A DNA stretch of 5,832 bases from positions 1-5,832 of the forward strand of contig WQZR01000062.1 in assembly GCA_009780625.1 (NCBI GenBank). The letters are read 5' to 3'. Position 1 is the stretch's first letter; each line of letters opens with the position of its first letter. The notes below the pieces were generated by a model, which saw nothing but the letters and a program-made list of their open reading frames with translations, was not told the origin of the DNA and made no database searches. This document shows, in pieces, positions 1 through 5,049 of this stretch. The DNA comes from Bacillota bacterium. GTDB taxonomy: Bacteria > Bacillota > Clostridia > Christensenellales > UBA1242. Both the position numbers and the translations under genes were made by a program.

Positions 1-1
1 A

Positions 2-1396
2 AAAGAAAGGGTGAAGGCAGCAATCAAAAACTCGAACTTCGAGTTTCCAATTCATCACATTGTTGTCAACATGGCACCAGCAGACAAAAGAAAAGAAGGC
101 ACAAGCTACGACCTCGGCGTTGCAGTTGGAATTTTGGTTTCAACTGGTCAAATAAAAAAAGAAGCGGTTGAAGGTTTTGCTTTTGTTGGCGAACTGAGTC
201 TAGACGGAACTATAAGGAGAGTTGTTGGAGTTTTGCCAACATTGATTACAGCAAGCCAACTAGGTTGCAAAAAACTTTGCATTCCAAAAGGGAATGAAGA
301 AGAAGCTAGATATATCGATGGCTTGGAGGTTTATGCAATAAACACGCTCGTTGAACTTGTTGAATTCTTTGCGGGAAACATGGAACTTAAACCAGTTGAA
401 GCAAGACCATTTGGCGAAAAGAAAAAAGAGAGAGCAAAAGGCGATGATTTCAAATTTGTTTCAGGGCAACAGTCAGCAAAACGTGCGTTGGAAGTTGCAG
501 CAGCAGGGAATCATAACATTTTGATGGTTGGTCCACCAGGAAGTGGAAAAACAATGCTTGCCAAATGCCTTCCAAGCATTCTTCCAGATTTAACAAAAGA
601 AGAAGCCCTCGAAACAACAAAAATATATTCCGTTGCAGGCGTTTTGAGCGAAGAAGACGGAATAGTTTTCACAAGGCAAGTAAGAAGTCCGCATCACACT
701 GCAAGCCAAATTTCACTAACGGGTGGAGGCTCAAAAGCAAAGCCAGGTGAGATTTCTCTTGCTCACAACGGAATATTGTTTCTAGACGAACTTCCAGAAT
801 ATCCTAGGACAGTTCTTGAAACGCTTCGTCAACCACTTGAAGATTCAAAAATAACCGTAAGCCGTGCGGCTTTGACAGTTGAATACCCAGCAAACTTTCT
901 TATGGCTGCAAGCATGAACCCATGTCCGTGTGGCTACTTTGGAACAAAAATCAGAAAATGCACATGCAGTGCAAAAAAGATTCACGAATACCTTGGCAAA
1001 CTTTCAGGTCCATTGATGGACAGAATTGATATTCACATCGAAGTGGACGGCGTGGGGTTTGACAAACTGTCAGCAAAAGGTGACGAAGAACCAAGTGAGG
1101 AAATCAAAAAGCGGGTTGATGCAGCGCGAGAAATTCAGTTGAAACGCTATAAAGGCACACAAGTTTTTTCAAACAGCAAAATGACAGTGGGGCACTCCAA
1201 AAAGTTTTGTGCTCTTTGTCCAGCAGGCGAAAAGCTTCTTAAAGACGCATTCGAAAAAATGGGGCTTTCAGCAAGAGCATATAATCGAATAATTAAAGTT
1301 GCAAGAACCATTGCAGACTTAGACGGAAGCGAGAATATTGAACTTCCACATATAGCAGAAGCAATAGGCTATAGAAGCCTAGATTTAAACGGTTAG
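2..1396 (+). CDS. comM: ComM/YifB family Mg-chelatase-like AAA+ ATPase, 5'-truncated by window edge
   Basis: AAA+ ATPase of the ComM/YifB family. ComM is known as a hexameric helicase that promotes branch migration during natural transformation; in many Bacillota the role is untested. The frame is open from base 2, and its first residues (KERVKAAIKNS) match the conserved interior of the family, so the GTG at 11 is an internal valine codon and roughly 45-50 N-terminal residues lie outside the window. Numbering from base 2 (464 residues): the rest of the N-terminal ChlI/Lon-like domain to about 125, Walker A GPPGSGKT 177-184, PHHT 230-233, Walker B ILFLDE within 257-267, a Cys cluster (NPCPCG 306-311 plus C320 and C322), the DRIDIH arginine motif 340-345, and the C-terminal Mg-chelatase helical domain ending YRSLD 457-461. 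All key motifs are intact. The stop is TAG at 1394-1396, and the last 12 bp overlap the convergent aspartokinase gene. Family assignment is very secure; function in competence is inference. Confidence 0.96.
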   Translation, partial: KERVKAAIKNSNFEFPIHHIVVNMAPADKRKEGTSYDLGVAVGILVSTGQIKKEAVEGFAFVGELSLDGTIRRVVGVLPTLITASQLGCKKLCIPKGNEEEARYIDGLEVYAINTLVELVEFFAGNMELKPVEARPFGEKKKERAKGDDFKFVSGQQSAKRALEVAAAGNHNILMVGPPGSGKTMLAKCLPSILPDLTKEEALETTKIYSVAGVLSEEDGIVFTRQVRSPHHTASQISLTGGGSKAKPGEISLAHNGILFLDELPEYPRTVLETLRQPLEDSKITVSRAALTVEYPANFLMAASMNPCPCGYFGTKIRKCTCSAKKIHEYLGKLSGPLMDRIDIHIEVDGVGFDKLSAKGDEEPSEEIKKRVDAAREIQLKRYKGTQVFSNSKMTVGHSKKFCALCPAGEKLLKDAFEKMGLSARAYNRIIKVARTIADLDGSENIELPHIAEAIGYRSLDLNG

Positions 1397-2146
1397 ATGT
1401 GTTCCTCTGGTTTTTGGGTTAAACGTATTTTTTATGATTGTTGTTATGTTTGATTTCTTTGCATATTTAATTGCAGCAGGATGAAGGACCTCAGCACCAG
1501 TGGAAACAATCTTTTCCATCTGTTCATATGTCAACTTATCATAGACCTTAAAGTCTTTATCATAAACACCGTCAACATCCGTAAAAACTTCATATGTTGG
1601 AAGTTCTAAATAGAATGCAAGCATTGCACCTGTGATGTCGCTGCCGCCACGGTCAAAAGTTTTAACTTTGCCATTTGCACATCTGCCATAGAAACCCGGA
1701 ACAACAACACCTCTTCCATTTTCAAGAAGTTGTTTAATTCTGTGAAACCCTGATTTAGAAGCATGCCAAGCATTGTTTCTATATACAAACAAAGTTTTTG
1801 CATCAACAAACTCATAACCTAGAAGTTGACTTAGAACTTTTGCAGCGAAGTATTCTCCCCTAGAAACTGAATGATTTAGGCTTTGGCTTTTTCTAAACGG
1901 GTTAATCTTTTTGATGCCAAGTTCTTTTGTGATTAAGTTAAACCTGGCTTTCACTTTTTCATATTCACCGGCAAGAATTAGGTCGGTGATTTTAGTGTCG
2001 CCTTTTGTTTGCTTTCCAGGTGCAGACACAACAACAACCTTTCTTTGTTTCTCAGAAAGAATTATGTTTTTAACTTTCAAAATCGTTTCGGCTGTTGCCA
2101 TGCTTGTTCCGCCGAATTTGGCAACTTTATATTTTAAATTCTTCAT
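1385..2146 (-). CDS. lysC: Aspartate kinase, catalytic domain only (no ACT domains)
   Basis: Aspartokinase, phosphorylating L-aspartate to aspartyl-4-phosphate, the first step of the aspartate pathway (lysine/diaminopimelate, threonine, methionine); cytoplasmic. Amino-acid-kinase motifs are all present: KFGGTS 10-15, VVVSAPG 38-44, SRGE with Glu98, VVPGFYG 148-154, TFDRGGSDITGA 163-174, FTDVDGVYD 188-196 and GAEVLHPAAI 217-226. The protein ends at 253 residues, just after the NTFNP...GT segment (240-249) where ordinary aspartokinases (about 400-450 residues) continue into two ACT domains. The stop is followed by the 3' end of comM on the other strand, so no ACT coding exists downstream in any phase. 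The ATG lies inside the end of dapA (20 bp overlap), and an in-frame TAA just upstream fixes this start. The best SD-like run (AAAGGA near 2163-2168) is about 16 nt away, so translation may depend on coupling to dapA. Enzyme identity is secure; the symbol is by function, and isozyme type (lysC, dapG and others) cannot be decided. Confidence 0.93.
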   Translation of the reverse strand: MKNLKYKVAKFGGTSMATAETILKVKNIILSEKQRKVVVVSAPGKQTKGDTKITDLILAGEYEKVKARFNLITKELGIKKINPFRKSQSLNHSVSRGEYFAAKVLSQLLGYEFVDAKTLFVYRNNAWHASKSGFHRIKQLLENGRGVVVPGFYGRCANGKVKTFDRGGSDITGAMLAFYLELPTYEVFTDVDGVYDKDFKVYDKLTYEQMEKIVSTGAEVLHPAAIKYAKKSNITTIIKNTFNPKTRGTHLTV

Positions 2147-3008
2147 ATGACTGTTTTATTTTTCCTTTTGTTTCTTTTGTTGGGGAAGTGAGTGGAAGCC
2201 TCACGCCGCCACCCTTAATTCCAACATATTCAATTGCGTGTTTAATTGGGATTGGGTTAGGTTCTGAAAACAAGCTTTCAATCACAGGCAGCATCTTAAG
2301 TTGCAACTCAAGTGCTTTTTTGGGCTCTGTTGCGTAAAGCTCGCAAATTTCGCTTGTAACCTTAGGCAGAATGTTAGACACCACAGAAACAACACCATCT
2401 CCGCCGATTGAAAGCACAGAATATAGCAGACTGTCTTCACCGCTTAGAAGCGAAATCTCTGGAGCAAGTTTTCTTATTTTCAAATATTGCTCCATATTTC
2501 CGCTTGCTTCTTTAACTGCGACAATGTTCGATATGCCTGCAAGTCTTGCAACAGTTGTTGGAAGCATGTTTATTCCTGTTCTTGTTGGAACGTTATATAA
2601 CATAATCGGCAATGATACACATTTTGCAACAGTTGAAAAGTGGGCATATAACCCCTCTTGCGTTGGTCGGTTATAATATGGCGTCACAACCATAAGAGCA
2701 TCAGCACCAAGGCTTTCAAAAAGGATGGCTTTTTTTATTGTTTCCCTTGTGGAGTTAGTTCCGCACCCAACAATCACAGGCACACGTTTGTTTACATAAG
2801 AAACTGCAAATTTAACAACCTCAATTTGTTCGAATTCAGACAACGAACTTGCTTCTCCAGTTGTTCCAAGAAACACAAGAGCCGAAACACTGTTCTTGCA
2901 TTGAAAGTCAATAAGTTTTTTAAACTCATCATAGTTTATTTTTGTTGTGTTTTTATAAAATGGGGTGATGAGGGCAGTTGCAATGCCTCTAAATATGGGC
3001 TTTTTCAT
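2127..3008 (-). CDS. dapA: 4-hydroxy-tetrahydrodipicolinate synthase (DapA)
   Basis: Condenses pyruvate with aspartate-4-semialdehyde to 4-hydroxy-tetrahydrodipicolinate, the committed step to diaminopimelate and lysine and, in spore formers, toward dipicolinate; a cytoplasmic TIM-barrel enzyme. At 293 residues it has normal length. Visible motifs: FLGTTGE 46-52 (Thr49/Thr50), YNVPTRTG 138-145 carrying Tyr138 and Arg143, VKEASG 165-170 with Schiff-base Lys166, GGDG 202-205 and NPIPIK 251-256. These correspond to E. coli Thr44, Tyr133, Arg138 and Lys161 with a constant offset of 5. The Tyr/Arg pair favours DapA over N-acetylneuraminate lyase and other relatives. The ATG at 3008 has an excellent SD, AAGGAG (3018-3023 on the minus strand), 9 nt upstream. 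It is first in an operon with the aspartokinase gene, whose start overlaps its last 20 bp. Confidence 0.97.
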   Translation of the reverse strand: MKKPIFRGIATALITPFYKNTTKINYDEFKKLIDFQCKNSVSALVFLGTTGEASSLSEFEQIEVVKFAVSYVNKRVPVIVGCGTNSTRETIKKAILFESLGADALMVVTPYYNRPTQEGLYAHFSTVAKCVSLPIMLYNVPTRTGINMLPTTVARLAGISNIVAVKEASGNMEQYLKIRKLAPEISLLSGEDSLLYSVLSIGGDGVVSVVSNILPKVTSEICELYATEPKKALELQLKMLPVIESLFSEPNPIPIKHAIEYVGIKGGGVRLPLTSPTKETKGKIKQSYEEFKI

Positions 3009-3090
3009 ATGTATTTTCTCCTTAAACTTGTTCTGCCTTATGCTATGCAGAAAACTTGCCGCCCGTCACTGGCAAATATTCCTGTCGATA
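3009..3090 (-). promoter_or_regulatory. Possible structured leader of dapA with two small hairpins
   Basis: Read on the minus strand, the ~80 nt before dapA hold a G/C-richer island inside an otherwise very A/T-rich spacer. Two consecutive hairpins can form: a 5-bp stem TTGCC/GGCAA (3071-3075 with 3056-3060, 10-nt loop) and a 6-bp stem TTCTGC/GCAGAA (3047-3052 with 3031-3036, 10-nt loop). The second is flanked by a direct repeat AAACTTG (plus-strand 3024-3030 and 3052-3058). The SD at 3018-3023 stays unpaired. There is no U-run after either stem, so this is not a classic transcription attenuator. I do not see the conserved core of the lysine riboswitch, nor a T-box. No convincing minus-strand -35/-10 pair could be placed. 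Function is unproven. Confidence 0.25.
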
Positions 3091-3105
3091 AATGACTTTT
3101 TTAAT

Positions 3106-3134
3106 TTCTTTTTGTAAAAAATTTTTTGTATAAT
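3106..3134 (+). promoter_or_regulatory. Predicted sigma-A-type promoter for the collagen-like gene
   Basis: A perfect -10 box TATAAT sits at 3129-3134. The -35 is weak: TTCTTT at 3106-3111, spaced 17 bp. A 12-bp A6T6 palindrome (3116-3127) fills most of the spacer and may bend the DNA. Transcription would begin near 3141, giving an untranslated leader of about 56 nt. The A/T content of the whole stretch makes chance matches easy, so the -10 box is more credible than the -35. Confidence 0.5.
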
Positions 3135-3184
3135 TGAGTTAATAGCTAAATCTCTAGCTTTATTTTGGTTGGAGATAAAAAGAT

Positions 3185-3189
3185 AAGGA
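3185..3189 (+). promoter_or_regulatory. Ribosome binding site of the collagen-like gene
   Basis: AAGGA lies 7 nt before the ATG at 3197. It decides the start: the next in-frame ATG, at 3212 (residue 6), would be 22 nt away with no closer purine-rich core. Confidence 0.7.
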
Positions 3190-3196
3190 AAAAAGT

Positions 3197-4978
3197 ATGG
3201 AAAAGAAGAAAATGACGAGCGAAGAAAAAGCGCGCATCAAAGAAGAACAAAAAAAGGCAGAAGCTGAAAGAAAAGAGCTTGCCAAAATGGAGCGAGAGCT
3301 GATTGCAGCACAAAAAGTTCCAAAGGAGAAGAAACCCATGGACTGGGTTCTGGTCCGAAAAAAAATAAATAAGGGGTTAAAGCCAGCAGCGCTTATTTCT
3401 GCAATTGTTGCGGGGATTACTTTCATCGCTCTTGCAGTAACAATGCTTGCAACTCTTGCAAGCGGCGGCGGACTGTTTGGTTATGGACCACGAGGACCAC
3501 AAGGTCCAGCCGGTGGTTATGGACCTCCAGGGCAAAACGGAACAAACGGGACAAACGGCAGAAGCCCATCTTTAAGAATCACAGACGGTTATTGGTATAT
3601 AAACCTAGACGACGGAGAAGGTTGGCAACAAGTTATTGACCATCTAACAGATGAGCCAATAAGAGCACTGGCAAAAGACGGACTTATTCCATACATAGGG
3701 CCGGCTCCAGAAAGACAATGGATGATGAGACAATGGCAATGGGATGACGTTGAAGAAGATTGGATTGTTGTGTCTGTTCCAACAGGAATTAGAAGTGAAG
3801 CGATTGATGGAGAAACACCATATATCGGAGACGATGGAAACTGGCATATTGCAGGTCTTCCAATGCTTGATGTTGAACTTAGGCCAATCAGAGCGGTTGC
3901 TCCGGTTTTGACAATCGAATTTGCAGGTGACCCAGAAAGACCTTTCTTCCACATCAACGGACAGTTTACAGGTTTCCTTGCAGAAGGTGTTCAAGGTGAG
4001 CAAGGGATTCAAGGACACATCCCATATATTTTCGAAGGCAATTGGTGGATTAATGGTGTAGACCAAAACATCAGAGCAGAAGGTGTTGATGGCTACACAG
4101 CATTTATCGGTGCTGATGGAGACTGGTGGGTGGGTTATTTTGATGCAAGCCTTGGAACTTCTGGTGAGTGGGTTGGTGTTCACGCAACAGGCGTAAGGGC
4201 ACAAGGACCACAAGGACCAATCGGACCAGAAGGACCAAAAGGAGACCAAGGTGCTCCGGGCGAACCAGGTCTAAACGCTGTTGTTGACAGTGTTAAATTC
4301 CAAATTGCAATTGGCGAACCTCAACATGTTATTTTAGACATGAGAACCGTAACATTCACATCTCACACAGTTGTTGGTTCTGCAACACTTGTTGTGGCAG
4401 GTGGCATTGAAGTAAACATGCCATTTGGAAGAATGGTGCTTGGTGTGAACGAATTCTCAAACACAAGAAACGGAATTGTGTATATGGCAAGATTCACAGT
4501 GGCAACATTCGAAGAAGGGCAAAGAACAAGAATCACATTCGATTCTCTTTCAAGTTCAAACCTTATGACATTCACACACCAACCAAGCGTTGCGCTTCAA
4601 GCTGGAACAAAAGCCTTGATTGATTTGGCATTCATTCCAATTGAAACAAACAAAATAGCAAGAGTTGAAAGTGGCAAAATTGTTATTGGAGAAGACATAG
4701 AAACAAACGTTGATGCAACAATGCTTCAACTTATGGAAAGCAACAAACTAAACTTCATTGCAGCGGATGCATTCAACCTATCTGGAAGAGCAGTTGGACA
4801 AGTTCTGATTGTAACATCGGACAACGAGTGGAGAGTTATAAGCTTCGACGGAACAGGAGCATGGACTCTAAACAGCCAAAGCGGTGGCTTTGCTGCATTG
4901 ATTGACACTGTTGTCACAGGTCCAGGCGGTGGTTGGAATATGGTTGGAACTTCAATCATCACATTCCAAATTATCTAA
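3197..4978 (+). CDS. Collagen-like single-pass membrane protein with aromatic (Trp-rich) repeats
   Basis: A 593-residue protein of unknown function, probably cell-surface. Residues 1-47 are very rich in Lys and Glu and look like a cytoplasmic coiled coil. A basic patch (RKKINKGLK, 54-62) precedes one hydrophobic segment at about 63-88. This is a signal-anchor arrangement with N-in, C-out topology; no signal-peptidase site, LPXTG motif or lipobox is seen. Outside the membrane follow a Gly-X-Y block (97-121), about six degenerate aromatic repeats (124-334) interrupted by a short GVQGEQGIQG (264-273), a second Gly-X-Y block (337-360), and a ~230-residue C-terminal region (361-593) that is rich in Val, Thr and Phe, probably beta, lacks cysteine and is not recognised. 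Collagen blocks in bacterial surface proteins trimerise into triple helices, so a trimeric stalk with a terminal head is a reasonable inference. The gene has its own promoter and terminator, so it is probably monocistronic. Despite adjacency to spoIIGA, no sequence feature proves a spore-coat or exosporium role. Confidence 0.9.
   Translation: MEKKKMTSEEKARIKEEQKKAEAERKELAKMERELIAAQKVPKEKKPMDWVLVRKKINKGLKPAALISAIVAGITFIALAVTMLATLASGGGLFGYGPRGPQGPAGGYGPPGQNGTNGTNGRSPSLRITDGYWYINLDDGEGWQQVIDHLTDEPIRALAKDGLIPYIGPAPERQWMMRQWQWDDVEEDWIVVSVPTGIRSEAIDGETPYIGDDGNWHIAGLPMLDVELRPIRAVAPVLTIEFAGDPERPFFHINGQFTGFLAEGVQGEQGIQGHIPYIFEGNWWINGVDQNIRAEGVDGYTAFIGADGDWWVGYFDASLGTSGEWVGVHATGVRAQGPQGPIGPEGPKGDQGAPGEPGLNAVVDSVKFQIAIGEPQHVILDMRTVTFTSHTVVGSATLVVAGGIEVNMPFGRMVLGVNEFSNTRNGIVYMARFTVATFEEGQRTRITFDSLSSSNLMTFTHQPSVALQAGTKALIDLAFIPIETNKIARVESGKIVIGEDIETNVDATMLQLMESNKLNFIAADAFNLSGRAVGQVLIVTSDNEWRVISFDGTGAWTLNSQSGGFAALIDTVVTGPGGGWNMVGTSIITFQII
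3485..3559 (+). repeat. First collagen-like Gly-X-Y block (protein-level repeat)
   Basis: Nine glycines recur every third residue from Gly97 to Gly121, with Pro, Gln, Asn and Thr in the other positions (PRG, PQG, PAG, PPG, QNG, TNG, TNG). It follows the membrane segment after a short GGGLFGY linker. The block is short for a stable triple helix by itself. Confidence 0.85.
3566..4198 (+). repeat. Array of about six degenerate aromatic repeats (protein level)
   Basis: Residues 124-334 hold units that begin near 124, 164, 207, 235, 274 and 300. Each unit has roughly the form P-(Y/F/L)-I, a short acidic or Gly-containing turn, an aromatic strand such as GYWYIN, EDWIVV, GNWHI, PFFHING, GNWWING or GDWWVGY, then a linker of the type IRA-x-G-x-DG. 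Best examples are PYIGDDGNWHI, PYIFEGNWWING and FIGADGDWWVGY. Unit length varies from about 26 to 44 residues, so the DNA is not a tandem repeat. Similar short Trp modules next to Gly-X-Y blocks occur in collagen-like proteins of gut bacteria as I recall, but I cannot name a family. Confidence 0.7.
4205..4276 (+). repeat. Second collagen-like Gly-X-Y block (protein-level repeat)
   Basis: Eight uninterrupted triplets from Gly337 to Asn360: GPQ, GPI, GPE, GPK, GDQ, GAP, GEP, GLN. It includes adjacent charged triplets GPE-GPK-GD, the type that forms Lys-Glu/Asp pairs stabilising bacterial triple helices. The DNA shows recurring GGACCA codon pairs, which makes this stretch prone to slippage or recombination. 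It links the aromatic repeats to the C-terminal region. Confidence 0.88.
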
Positions 4979-4995
4979 CTCTACATAGTTCATTT

Positions 4996-5032
4996 AAAAA
5001 AGCCAAGATGCGTCAAAATCTTGGCTTTTTTT
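4996..5032 (+). terminator. Intrinsic terminator after the collagen-like gene
   Basis: A 14-bp perfect inverted repeat pairs 4996-5009 with 5018-5031 around an 8-nt loop (5010-5017). The core AGCCAAGAT/ATCTTGGCT is followed by a run of seven T (5026-5032), and the left arm starts with an A run that gives a T run on the other strand, so it could work in both directions. It begins 17 nt after the TAA stop and ends 17 nt before the spoIIGA start codon. Confidence 0.92.
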
Positions 5033-5037
5033 CTTTG

Positions 5038-5043
5038 TAGAAT
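5038..5043 (+). promoter_or_regulatory. Possible -10 box placed for a leaderless spoIIGA transcript
   Basis: TAGAAT matches the -10 consensus at five of six positions and ends 6 nt before the ATG at 5050, so transcription would start at or next to the start codon. No Shine-Dalgarno sequence is visible between the terminator and this ATG. No good -35 is found 16-18 bp upstream, where the terminator hairpin lies. The match may be chance. Confidence 0.25.
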
Positions 5044-5049
5044 TCTTAT

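Noticed and set aside
11..13. GTG as the start codon of the first gene
   Set aside because: The frame continues upstream to the window edge with conserved ComM/YifB residues (KER before VKAAIKNS), so this is an internal valine codon of a truncated gene.
3060..3070. GTGACGGGCGG-like string on the minus strand resembling the 3' part of 16S rRNA
   Set aside because: The resemblance covers about 11 bases and the flanks do not continue as rRNA; chance match.
3143..3160. AGCTA/TAGCT hairpin in the leader of the collagen-like gene
   Set aside because: The stem is only 5 bp with a 6-nt loop and is followed by an interrupted T stretch; too weak to call an attenuator or terminator.
3009..3196. Lysine riboswitch upstream of dapA
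   Set aside because: The available space is barely long enough and the conserved core and long paired helices of that riboswitch are not seen; only two short hairpins are present.
3160..3426. Minus-strand 88-codon hydrophobic open frame
   Set aside because: It is antisense to the Lys/Glu-rich start of the collagen-like gene: AAA/GAA codons read as Phe/Ser. No family match and no SD.
3644..4249. Minus-strand 201-codon open frame rich in Trp and Ser
   Set aside because: It is the antisense of the Gly-X-Y and aromatic repeats. Repeated GGACCA-type codons give Trp/Ser runs on the other strand. It has no SD and no recognisable family.
5036..5042. TGTAGAA as a Spo0A box (consensus TGTCGAA) for spoIIGA
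   Set aside because: One mismatch at a conserved position, and it lies only 7 nt before the start codon, where an activator site could not drive this gene.
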